Source: Ulota crispa
Taxonomy: Eukaryota > Streptophyta > Bryopsida > Orthotrichales > Orthotrichaceae
Assembly (NCBI GenBank): GCA_963920765.1
Contig: OY987247.1
Span: 3,348,001 to 3,412,000, forward strand
Direction: 5' to 3'
DNA length: 64,000 nucleotides
Numbering within the stretch: the stretch's first letter is position 1; the number at the start of each line of letters is the position of its first letter. The notes beneath the pieces were generated by a model, which had not been told where the DNA came from, made no database searches, and worked only from the letters and a program-made list of their open reading frames with translations. The position numbers and the translations under genes were made by a program. Positions 11,683 through 21,966 of the stretch are shown piece by piece.

Positions 11683-11991
11683 AGGTAGGAGCACCCATAA
11701 GCTTCATTTTAAGGGTTTTGAACATGATGAGCATTAATAAACAGCTAGCAAATTACAGGATCATGTTAGGAGAAAAAAAAAGTTTGCACTTCAAAATGTA
11801 TTATTTAGATGTTGTGAGAATAAGTTGTGAATTTTTAAAGGGCAAACTGCCCTTGCACCCATAGCCAACACTAAGGTTTCATATTCACATGTTGTACGTC
11901 CTTGTAATTATATATACTCATTTTGATAGATTTTCCAAGATTTCAGAGGTGACAGTTATGGGGATACTAACACTTCTGGGTGTTCCTATCT
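11683..11991. mobile_element. D1: TA-flanked MITE
   Basis: TA-AGGTAGGAGCACCCATAAG at the left, GGGTGTTCCTATCT-TA at the right, about 309 bp. The tip matches C1-C3 for nine bases, then differs. A lone right end of this type lies at about 32131-32147. Confidence 0.75.
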
Positions 11992-12144
11992 TACATCACG
12001 TTTTCATCACCATTTGTGTGAATCAAACTGCACAAAGAACCAACATCTAGTATCTTATCAGCCAATTAAAATCCAAAAAATCTCATTGAAATTTTGAACT
12101 TGGCCATATTTTCTATAAAATTTGTAATCATAGTATAGATTTAG

Positions 12145-13033
12145 GCAACCCTAAAGGGCCAATTGTCTGTTCAACGGACAAATGGGATTTTGGGCATGTA
12201 CCTATGGCCAAACTACTCTGCATGATTTTTCGAAACTTTTATGGAAGACGGGGAATTCAAAGGTCTACGTGGGCATCTAATTTTTATTCCAATTGATGCC
12301 AGGGAGCAAAAGTTATGCCCAAATAAGCACAAATTTGGGAACTCCGGGCAGCAAAAGAAATTCTTATAAAAACTTGAATTTTTTTTTTTTTTTTTCTCAT
12401 AGATTATATCTATTGTCTACATCTGAAGCTTTGATTCATTCCATTTGGACTAGTTATGAGAAAGTTCTAGATAATAACTTATAAGCCTCATTTTTGAATG
12501 CAATTTTAACATTTTTTCAAAAATAATTGTTGGAGAGGGTGAAGTTTTCTTTCTAGAACAATCTCACCATTAGGATGATTGCATTTCAATTCCATTGCAG
12601 GGTTATTAGCAATTTAAGTTTTTCTTCAATCTCATTCCTTCTTTTGCCTAATGTTTTTTTTAAAGAATGAAAATTAATTATTTTTTGTTATTTTTATTTT
12701 CCCAAGATTACCAACTCAACTTTCCACCATGCAAAAATAGAATTCCAAACTCTGTGGTGCAAAAAATTTAAGTTAAAAAAGTTCAAAGTTAAATAATCTA
12801 GTCATGCAAGGTGCAAAAAAAGCTGTTTTTACTATTTAAATGCAAATACCTTCCAACCTGCATGGTCAAAGTTCTTGAGTTTTGTATGACACATTCTTAT
12901 AGTAGTTTAGTACAAGATCCTATGGTTAGATACGCAAAAAGACCAATTTTCAAACTTTTTTACTCTTTGCCATAGAGGTGGCAATTTTGCGTGTCTTTTG
13001 ACAAAATAAAGGCCATGGTCCTTTAGGGGTTAA
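12145..13033 (+). mobile_element. TTAA element A6 (family A)
   Basis: The left tip is eroded (GCAA-CCCTAAAGGGCC); the right tip GGTCCTTTAGGGG-TTAA is intact. Same subfamily as A2, A5 and A11. About 890 bp, non-coding. Confidence 0.8.
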
Positions 13034-13301
13034 ATGGATGCTTGTGAAAAACTAGTTGAAAATGAAAATGCCAAAATTAAGTTGATGGTGCTCAAAAAAT
13101 TCCTTAAATACTAGTATGATGGGAGCACACTAAATCTCAAGTTGGACTTAATAATTTTAACACCTTTTTTGTGAGATCAAGGTAAAAAAAGATCACATGT
13201 CAAAAAATGCAAGAGTTTAGAAATTGACTATTAGGAGATTGAATGTAGGAACTTCAAATTTACGTATGTAATTAGAAAACCTAATTTAGTTTAGGGAGAA
13301 T
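13034..13301. other. Unassigned spacer
   Basis: Nothing recognised between A6 and P1. Confidence 0.4.
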
Positions 13302-13692
13302 TTGATGGATACACTTGAAGTTTGCGATATTTGTGTAAATATCCATGTTTTTCTGAAATTGCACAAATACCCTTGGACCATAGTTTTTAGATGTTTGTTT
13401 TGTTGTGCATGTCACTTCCTTCTTCCTTTGTGCACACATTACTTCTTTTTTGTTCCATTACACTCCCTTCTTCAACTTTGGTCAGGTACAAAGTGACAAG
13501 CACAACAAACAAATGCCTAAAATTTATGGTTCAAAGGTATTTGTGCAATTTCTGAAAAAGCAGGGGTATCTATACAAATATTGAAAGTTTCAGGGTATCT
13601 ATACAAATATTGAAAGTTTCAGGGTATCCATACAAATATTGAAAGTTTCAGGGTATCCATACAAATATTGAAAGTTTCAGGGTATCCATCAA
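13302..13692. mobile_element. P1: foldback element with an expanded arm
   Basis: TTGATGGATAC at the left pairs with GTATCCATCAA at the right. Inward, CTGAAATTGCACAAATACC pairs with GGTATTTGTGCAATTTC, and TTTGTTTTGTTGTGC with GCACAACAAACAAA. The right arm holds a 29-bp minisatellite. Confidence 0.8.
13564..13690 (+). repeat. 29-bp minisatellite, about 4.4 copies
   Basis: The unit begins GGGTATCCATACAAATATTG and is almost identical between copies at 13564, 13593, 13622 and 13651, with a partial fifth. The first two units read TCTA where later ones read TCCA. It amplifies the terminal piece of the P1 right arm. Confidence 0.95.
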
Positions 13693-14002
13693 GTTTTTGC
13701 TTTAACTTAGTTTGGAAACCCCAAAAAGGAATGAAACTAATCAACTTCAAAATAAAAGTAGGTTTTTGCTTTTTACCCTTATCCATAAAGTAGCAGAACT
13801 ACTTCACTCTGGCCCCACAAACAGGGTGTCAGAGTCATTAGGTTAAGTGAGTTTTAGTGTGAAATCCGTGTGAGTGCACCCTTGGGGCCATAGGGAGGTT
13901 AAGCGGTAATTACCGGGTAGAAGTAGGGGGCATGGTTAATGACATTGGAGGGGGAGATAATCTAAGGAGGGCGGGGACAAAGGTACACTGAATTTACCAG
14001 GG
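13693..14002. other. Spacer, GC-richer towards its right end
   Basis: No gene recognised. From about 13800 base composition becomes more GC-rich than the surroundings and runs into the exon-like patch. Confidence 0.4.
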
Positions 14003-14218
14003 CTAGATCTGAGCAACTGGATTCGGAGGACGCTGCCACTCGATTGTAACGGTCGCCTTGATGCCAGAATCTGAGTGAACTTCACCGTGGCCGGTACAGT
14101 GGTACACCAAGTAGTTTCGCAGCCTTCCCTCGTTTATGGCCCCTCCTTTTATTAAAATCCCATACACTAAATGCGCTTGTGTAGGGCAACGTTCCGGGAG
14201 AATTTCTAGCTTCACCAC
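14003..14218 (-). pseudogene. Exon-like open frame, function unknown
   Basis: A 71-codon minus-strand frame in a GC-richer patch (about 13800-14220) that contrasts with the AT-rich surroundings. It begins with GTG right after an in-frame TAG that could be part of a splice acceptor (ATTAG before GTGGTGAAG), and contains no ATG, so as it stands it is not a complete gene. The peptide is mixed-composition and globular-looking (for example YLVYHCTGHGEVHSDSG, then VTIEWQRPPNP) and was not recognised. It could be an isolated exon, a captured gene fragment or chance. Confidence is low. Confidence 0.25.
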
Positions 14219-14221
14219 CTA

Positions 14222-14662
14222 ATATCTAGCATTTTTCATTTTCAACTGGTTTTTCACGGGTATGCACCAATTCTTTTCTGTAATGTTTTTGTTTTTGCAC
14301 TAATTTAAATAAGTTTTCTAATTGTATCTATGTAACAATATCACAGACACTGGAGATGTGATATTACAAAGGTCAAGGTAGAGATGTTATATTACAAAAG
14401 TCACTATGTTTTTAGTAACATGATTATCATATATCAAAATTAGCATAATTTTGTTTGAACATAAAAGAAATGGTTGTACTTGTGAACGTAATGATAAACA
14501 TTGTAGAGTGGTGTCATGTTGCATAATGTCACTCTTATCAATAAAAAGGATTGGCGGCAATATTTTCTTCAAACAACATTTGTGTAAGCTAAGGGCCTCA
14601 AACATAGGCAATTTCACTTTTGCGCCATTAGTTACTCAACTTTTGCTCTTGTACCCAATAGT
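14222..14662. other. Unassigned spacer
   Basis: Short direct repeat around 14350-14395 (GAGATGTGATATTACAAA and GAGATGTTATATTACAAA). Nothing else recognised. Confidence 0.4.
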
Positions 14663-15574
14663 TTAACCCCTAAAGGACCAAGGAGCCCACTTTGGGCTTT
14701 ATGAGAACTTGGGCAGGCTCTGTTGACTTCATAATTTGGAAATTTTTCATGAAGTTTTTAGGATGGATGCTACTCATCAAAATCTACATGTGAAGCTTTA
14801 TTTCATGTCATTCCAATAAGTAATGCAAAAGTTAGAAGGTTTTTCCAATTTCAACGTCAAACCAGGTAGCAAAAATTATATTCTAAATTTTTATATTTTA
14901 AATTTATAGAATTTTGTAGATTGATACCTACTCAAAAAATTGAATCACTCAATTCCAATTAATGAGGTAAGAGTTAAAAAGAGTTTTCTTTTGCAGGCAA
15001 TGAAGGTAAAAAAGGGTAGAAAAAACATACAAAGTTATTTTTTACTCTCAATTTTGAAAATTTTCAAATGAAAATGATAATTAAAGTTACTAATTGTCTG
15101 TTAGAGCATTCTCACCATTGTGATTAACAAATTTTCAAATTCTTCCAAAACTTATTAGCATATTAGTTATATCTTTCATTCATCAATATTTTTCACTTTA
15201 CAATTTTTGTAAAAATGAATCCAATTTTTTTTTGGCTGAACTTTTTTATATATGCTTTCAACCCATTTTCCAACATATTGCCAAAATTGCACAAGAAATA
15301 AAACATATGTGTTTTTCTCTATTTTTTTTTTAAACAAAACTTCACCTTTTGGAAGGACTAGAAAAGCTATATTTTGAAGGGCACATTGATCTTGCAATTG
15401 GTGGGGATATTCATTTTGAAATTTTGGGGCAATGTACTTGTGCAAGTCAACCAAAGGATCCTATGGTTGGATTTGTTAAAAAGTAAGTTTCAATGAAGAT
15501 TTTGACCTTGCTTTAGGGACTAGTACTTTGAAGCAGTTTTGGGCCTCTAAACACAAAAGAATTTTAGGAGTTAA
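14663..15574 (+). mobile_element. TTAA element F1 (family F)
   Basis: TTAA-CCCCTAAAGGACC at the left, ATTTTAGGAG-TTAA at the right, 912 bp. Hairpin AGCCC-ACTTT-GGGCT at 14684-14698. F2 has the same two ends. Its right TTAA is also the left TTAA of I1. Confidence 0.85.
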
Positions 15575-16739
15575 CCCCTAAACATCTAAAAGGACCTTTG
15601 TAGCCAATACAATACAAGATATTTTTCTTGTATTTGGAATGGATCCACACCTTTATACAATTAACCCCTAAAGGACTGTTGTCCCTTTGGGGGACAGGTG
15701 GGAGTTCGGGCATGTACCTTTAGATAAGCTACTTTGTGTGATTTTTTGAAACTTTTATTGAAGGTGCAAAATTCAAAGATCTACATGGGCATCTAATTTT
15801 TTCCTCATTCCGACAATTATTGAAGAAGTTACGCAAGAATTTTCAAAAATTTGGGGAGGATTGCCCGCCCGGGCAGCCCAAAAACTTCTTTAAATTTCCA
15901 TTTTTTTTAAAATTAAAATTTGAAATTGGTTCTTTAGATTTTTTTTATAGGTGAAAGCTTTGAATCATTCAATTTCAATCAATGACATGAAAGTTATGAG
16001 GAGTTTTTGTTTGTGGGCAGTTATGGATTCTCTACTCTAAAATAAACTTTGAAGTCCTTTATTTTACTCAATTTTTATTATTTTGGAAAAAAATTAAACG
16101 AAAGGAAGTAGACTGTTTATCACAACATTATGACGGTTGGGATTTGTATTTTTCATTTTAATGATTAACTTCTTAACAATTTAGTGATATGACTCATTCT
16201 CTACTTCTTTTTACTTACTATTTTCCCCCATGTGTTGTGTAGTTCCAATTGATTTGAAATTTCTCCCACACATACCTAACTTGATTTCACACATGGGAAA
16301 AATAAAGTGCAAAGTTGCATAGAGCAAGTGTTTTGTTATAAGAGTGGTCAAAGGCTTCTAAAAATTCGGGGCAGCATGAAAAAAACTTTCCTTTTCACTT
16401 TAGATGTAAATATGTCAGTCATCTCCATCTGGAATGACCTGATTTTTTTTCCACTAATACCTAATCTAGTGTAGGGCAAGATCCTATGGTTGGATTTCCC
16501 AAAATTTAAAAAAAAAAATTACCTTCTTACTACCCCCCCCCCAAAAGTGGCAATTTTGAGTGATTTTCACTGAAAAAATGGCTCAGTCCTTTAGGGGTTA
16601 AGATCAACAAAGAATTTAAAATACACATCAATGCGGTTCTAGTGAACTACCTGAGATCCCAAATTTAAACTTCTTGTTGGTAGCAAATGCCAATTATACA
16701 ACAACGTATCTACTATCCCATGGAACGTCTAAGAATTAA
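15571..16739 (+). mobile_element. TTAA element I1 (family I), interrupted by A8
   Basis: Matches I2 (30760-31002) on both sides of A8: ACAAGATATTTTTCTTGTAT before and GATCAACAAAGAA...CTTCTTGTTGGTAGCAAATG after. Starts at the TTAA shared with F1 and ends near AAGAA-TTAA at 16736-16739. Net length without A8 is about 230 bp. Confidence 0.75.
15661..16601 (+). mobile_element. TTAA element A8 (family A), nested in I1
   Basis: TTAA-CCCCTAAAGGACTG and CAGTCCTTTAGGGG-TTAA, 941 bp. Hairpin TGTCCC-TTTGG-GGGACA. Closely matches A4 along its length. No coding capacity. Confidence 0.9.
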
Positions 16740-16893
16740 ATATGAGAATGCCCTAGCCTGAAGCCCTTACCCTACACTCTTATTTTAAAAGTTGGCTAGT
16801 TTTCTAGTAGTTTCAAATTCCTACTAGCTTTTTTTGCAATTTCAACTTGCTGATGACAAACACTTGATGCCGGTTTCTCCCTGGACCCTTTTC

Positions 16894-17196
16894 TACATAA
16901 CATTCAGTAGCCTGAAGAGGAGAGGCTGCCTTTACCTCTCTTCAGGTATCATCCACAAACTTCATCTTGACAAAAAAAAAAAAAAAAAAGGTTTTTTCTT
17001 TTTTCTTTTTCTTATTTTTTAATAATATTTTGACACGTCTAGCCCCCTTGACGTGTGTGCACTAAACTAAGTCGCCATTTCATAAACTTTGACAAATTCA
17101 ACCAAGTGTCCCCATAGCTAAAGAAGGGTGTGAAATATTCCACACCATTCTCTTAGAGGGAGGGCAGCCTTTACTAGTGCTACTGAATGTTATGTA
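16894..17196. mobile_element. H2: TIR element (family H)
   Basis: Perfect 17-bp terminal inverted repeats, TACATAACATTCAGTAG and its complement, about 303 bp. The left arm holds an inner hairpin CTGAAGAGG...CCTCTCTTCAG. It includes an A/T homopolymer stretch at about 16972-17020. The right half matches H1 inverted. Confidence 0.9.
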
Positions 17197-17623
17197 TACC
17201 TCATGTCAAATTTTTCTGATTTTGCAATGACTCCAGCAGAATTAAAGGGCACTGCGTCGTGGCCGACCGGCTGCTCCCTGGTCCTCCAAGCATCACCCAA
17301 ATGGGAATTTATTCCCCTTCGCATGCATTAGTTGTAAATTTCAATTTGGCCACGTGGTGTCCATTGATCCCAATTGGGATTTTCAAACATTTTAGCCCAA
17401 GTGGCTCAAGCCTCAAACCATTGCTGCATGGCACCCTCGCACTTGCTGAGTCAGCTTAGCAACGGCTCTTTTTTGCACTGCTCAGGTAGGTGTGTTATAT
17501 ATGGGTATGAATTTCTAGTCGGCCCCAACATTACCATTAAATATTGACTTCTACTTTGTGGGGTCTCCACTTTGTCTCTCACGACCTTGCACTTTAGGTG
17601 AATTTTGGAGTGCCTACACTGAA
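17197..17623. other. GC-richer spacer
   Basis: Contains a GCCACGTGG G-box-like site near 17350. No gene recognised; the open frame 17259-17459 lacks an identifiable product. Confidence 0.35.
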
Positions 17624-17625
17624 TA

Positions 17626-17948
17626 GGGGGTTCAAACATCAACTTTTTTTGGTGACTCATGTAGTGATTCACTTTTGTGAATTCACTAGTGAATCTTGAC
17701 GTGACTCACCTATGGACTTCACTCCTAACGTGATTCACGTGGGGAGTGAATTTCAGAACTTCACTTTTGTGACTTCTCGGGGCTCATGCACTTGCGTTCT
17801 CAAACTTTGAAATTTTTTCGCAAAAATTTCCGCAAACTCATGGGTGTCTCAAACTTTGCGCGTGCGAGGGAATGAAAACATTTCACTAGCGAGCGGAGAT
17901 CCTGTGAGGCGAGAAGTTTGAAGGCAAGATTTTATGTTTGAAGCCCCC
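17626..17948. mobile_element. V: TIR element inserted at the T4 border
   Basis: TA-GGGGGTTCAAACAT at the left, ATGTTTGAAGCCCCC-TA at the right, about 323 bp. The interior is unusually rich in TCACTAGTGA/GTGAATTCAC-type palindromes. It separates ACACTGAATA from AATATTGCATTCAGG, which are joined in the equivalent place of T2 (about 52697-52720). Confidence 0.75.
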
Positions 17949-18244
17949 TAATATTGCATTCAGGTTGCCTTGACAATTAGGTTGCCTTATCCAAGAAAGT
18001 TACCTCATGACTCATAACTTGGATACTTGGAGAAGCAACAACTATCTAGATACTTGGATTTCACATGGTTTATGACTTGGACACCATTAATTTGTTCTTT
18101 TGCTCCTTTGTTGTTATTGTTAGGCCCTTTAAAATTTGTTTGTTGCAATAATTAATAATAGAAATTCTTGTAGCAATAGTAAATGTTTATATAGTGCAAA
18201 ATATCAAGAAATTAGTGTAGGGCAACCTAACCACTATATTTAGT
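17949..18244. mobile_element. T4: TIR element (family T)
   Basis: AATATTGCATTCAGGTTGCC at the left, GGCAACCTAACCACTATATT at the right. Inverted relative to T1-T3, whose right ends read AACCTAAATGCAATATTTA. About 295 bp. Confidence 0.65.
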
Positions 18245-18424
18245 GTATAACAAAAGGCTCAATTTATTGCACATACTTTGAAGTGGGGCCAAGGAGGATA
18301 CTCATAGCTTTTTTATGGGTAAAAGTAACAATTTGCCCCAGTTTTGGCGTTGTTCAATTGTATATTCCCACTAGTTCTAGACTAAATTAGGGTTTTTGAA
18401 TCAAGATTTTTTTCTTGACTAAAA

Positions 18425-18661
18425 TTTGCTTGAATCTTACCTCAATATGACACTAGCTACCATTACACTAAGAAAAATCTGAAAAAGTGGATGAAATCAC
18501 CAAATCCCTCCCCAAGAAAACACTAGATTTGTTAAAACTCAAATGAAAGTAACTCATTTCAGTACATTTTAAGGATGAACATGCACACATCATTGATTCT
18601 ATCTAATTTTATTCAACTTTTTCTTATTTGCGTGCATTTTGAGGTGCAAGTCGCTCTACCC
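18425..18661 (+). repeat. Q repeat copy
   Basis: About 240 bp from CTTGAATCTTACCTCAA to GTCGCTCTACCC. It shares with copies at 46.4-46.8 and 54.8-55.4 kb the blocks GGCTACCATTACACTAA, GATGAAAT and TTATGGATGAA...CACACAT. Origin unknown. A diverged internal duplication follows (about 18690-18780 against 18855-18930). Confidence 0.6.
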
Positions 18662-19240
18662 TAACCACAAACAAAACATAACAAAACCCCACCAAATGTA
18701 AATAAAAAATTTCCATATTCAATTTCCAAATGGTAAGTATCTAAACTCTTACATTTTTTGGCAAAGTGAAAAATCAAAGTTTTTCCACCCGGGCCCCACG
18801 TTGGCGCATATGCAGTAAACCTAGTCATAACAGAACAGACTTCACCAAAACTCACCCAATCCAAAATTCCCAAATAGAATCTCCTGAAGATAAATTTCTA
18901 AACCCTTGCATTTTTTTGGCATGTGAAAAAGCAGAATTGTTTCAGTTTGACTCAACAAGCAAGGTGCTAAAGTCATTGAGTCGAGCAAGAGCTTTAGTGT
19001 GCTCCAAACAAAACTTGTCACCAACAAAAATTTTGACTTCATCAAGCCACAATAACAAATGCGCTCTTTAGTTGCTACCCAATGCACTAAAATAGGGAGT
19101 TGCAAACCGGCTCAACGTTTGCTTGCAACTACTCAGGAGAATCTTTGCAGATTTCAACCATAACCACAACATGACAACAGTAACCACTTGTAATGACCAA
19201 GCTTTTTTTTTTGGGCAAAACTGAGTCGGTTGGACATTCT

Positions 19241-19979
19241 TTAACCCCTAAAGGCCCACGCACTATTTTTTGGCAACATATGGATTTTGGGTAGCTCACT
19301 ACAAGTAGATGTTTCATCTTTTTTCTTTGACATTTTCACACATGATGTGCCCAAGGAATAACTTTAAGGTCCAAAAAATTCATACTTTTGATTACATGAT
19401 TCAAAAGTTATTGCATGATGTGCTATTTTTTTGAACTCCGGCAGCCTGGGCAGCTCAAATTTTTTTTTTTTAATTATATATTTTTGAATGTATTTTTGAA
19501 ATTGGTTCTTTAGACTTATATGTACTTGGGAAGCTTTGAATCATTGAATTTCAATAAGTGAGGCAAAAGTTACTAGAAGTTTTAGTTTGCAGGTAAGTAT
19601 GGTTTTGAGAGACTCCATTCCTACCTAGAAACTAACACTTCTCTTAACCTTGCCTCACTTATTGAAATTCAATGATTCAAAGCTTCCCACATACACATAA
19701 GTCTAAAGAACCGATTTCAAAAAAAAAATCAAAAAAATGTAAATTTTAAAAAGTTTCTTGAGATGCCCAGGCTGCCCGGAGTTCAAAGAAAACAACATAT
19801 CATGCAATAACTTTTGAACCATGTAGTCAAAAGCTATGAAAATTGTTGAACCTTAAAGCTATTCCTTGGGCACATCATGTGTGAAAATTTCAAAGAAAAA
19901 AGATGAAACACACACTTGTAGTGAGCTGCCCAAAATCCATTTTGTCCCCCAAAGGGACAAGTGAGCTTTTAGGGGTTAA
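19241..19979 (-). mobile_element. TTAA element E2 (palindromic family E)
   Basis: TTAA-CCCCTAAAGGCCC and GAGCTTTTAGGGG-TTAA, 739 bp, uninterrupted. Arms about 19320-19590 and 19640-19900 are inverted copies around a centre near 19612. Hairpin TTGTCCC-CCAAA-GGGACAA at 19942-19960. Its right TTAA is the left TTAA of A5. Confidence 0.9.
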
Positions 19980-20905
19980 CCCCTAAAGGACCATTGTCCC
20001 TTTGGGGGACAAATGTGATTTCGGGCAGGTACCTACGGCCTCAATTTTTGTCTTAATTTTTTGAAACTTTTTTTAAAGATAGAAAAACACATTAGCTTTT
20101 GGGGAATCTAATTTTTATTCCAATTGATGCCAGATAGCAAAAGTTATGCCCAAATAAGCACAAATTTGGGGACTAGGGGCAGCAAAAAAAATTCTTATAA
20201 AAACTTGAAAAAAAAATTTAATTTTTTTTCTTATAGATTATATCTTTTTGTACGCCTGGAGCTTTGATTCATTCCATTTTGACTAGTTATGAGAAAGTTA
20301 TGGACAATCTTGCTTTTCGGGCAACTCAAGCATCTTCTTGAAAAAATAACTTATAAACTTCATTTTGGAATGTAGGTTTAACATTTTTTCAAAAAAATCT
20401 ATTGGAGAGGGTGAAGTTTGCTTTCTAGAACAATCTCACCATTGGGACTATTGCGTTTCAATTCCATTGCACGGTTATTAGCAATTTAAGTTTTTGTTCA
20501 ATCTCATACCTTCTTCTACCTAATGTTTTTCTTAAAGAATGAAAATTAAGTATTCTTTTTTAAAAAAATTTCCCAAGATTCCCAACTCAACTTCCCACCA
20601 TGCAAAAATAGAATTCCAAACTCTATAGTGGAAAAATTTTAAGTTAAAAACGTTCAAAGTTAAAAAATTTAATCAAGCAAGGTGCAGAAAAAGTTGTTTT
20701 TTACTTTTTAAATGCAAATATCTTCCAATCTATATGGTCAAAGTTCTTGAGCTATGTATGACACATTCTTGTAGTAGTCTAGCACAAGATCCTACAGTCA
20801 GATATGCAAAATGCCTGATTTTCAAACCTTTTTACTCTTTGCCATAGAGGTGGCAATTTTGAGTGTCTTTTGACAAGAAAAAGGCCATGGTCCTTTAGGG
20901 GTTAA
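19976..20905 (+). mobile_element. TTAA element A5 (family A)
   Basis: TTAA-CCCCTAAAGGACC and GGTCCTTTAGGGG-TTAA, 930 bp, both ends canonical. Hairpin TTGTCCC-TTTGG-GGGACAA at 19994-20012. Nearly identical to A11, so one of the younger copies. Shares TTAAs with E2 and F2. Confidence 0.95.
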
Positions 20906-21750
20906 CCTGTAAATGACCAAGGAGCCCACTATGGGCTTTTGGGATATTGGGGGCAAGCATTTCCTGATTAAATATGCAAGATAAGATTGTGAAATAAGGG
21001 TATATGTGTTCATATTGAAAAGCTTGCATATTTCCCCCAAAAAAATGGAATTAAATAATTTTTGAGTGAGATATGGTACCACATGTGATTTAGATGTCAC
21101 CACGGGCATCCTCAAAAAAATTCAGAAACAAAGGGATTGAGGAAGGGTGTTGCTCAAATAGTGTTCAAAAGTATTTTACAGAGACTTGGTCGATGGGCAA
21201 AATATGCAGTCAACTCCCTTGACTATAAAACAACTTCTATTCTACTTTTTATATTTAGAAAAAAGTTACTTTGGCAAGTTCTCCACATGATGTACTAGGT
21301 TTACACTATACAGATTTTGTAATTGAGATGTATTTCTACAAGAATCTCTTCTGTGAAGTTTTCCTAGTGTAATGACAATTTGAACAAAGCAATTCTTGCT
21401 TCCAGAATTTTTTCATTATGTTTTAAGCATTGGATAATCATGAGATTTGTGAGGCATATAGCCAACTTCATGCTTTACAAAAAAATTAAGTTGCACAAGA
21501 AATTTATAAAGTGGAAGATATCATTTTGAATGAGTGAAAAATAAAATTGAAAAAAAGTTTTGCCATCTAATGGAATATGCCCTCACAAAGTTTGCATTTT
21601 TGATAAGATGTACATAAGCAAACAACAAAATGTATCTTACAGTTAAATTATTAAAAGGAATTCAAATTTTTAATTTACTAACCAATTTATTGAGAAAGGT
21701 TAATTTTGAGTCATTTGACCCTGTAAACACAAAAGAATTTTACTGATTAA
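20902..21750 (+). mobile_element. TTAA element F2 (family F)
   Basis: TTAA-CCTGTAAATGACC left tip with hairpin AGCCC-ACTAT-GGGCT; the right end AACACAAAAGAATTTTACTGA-TTAA parallels F1. About 849 bp, more diverged than A5. Confidence 0.75.
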
Positions 21751-21966
21751 CAAATTTAGACCAATGTGGGCTTGTCCCTTCATTGATCAACCAATAGAAT
21801 GTGGAAACAAAGAACTAGATTTTTTTTTAAATGCATTATTAATGCCTCTAAATTGGAAGTATTTTAAATGTGTTAAAATTTTAAAAGCAAAAAAAAAAAA
21901 CTGAAACAACAGTTGCTGGGTTGAAAATTAGCTCAAGTGACATTGATGAATCTGTAATATTCAAAA

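Noticed and set aside
18766..19105. Overlapping open frames on both strands (101 and 87 residues)
   Set aside because: They occupy a region with an internal diverged duplication near a Q repeat. Opposite-strand frames of equal quality indicate chance.
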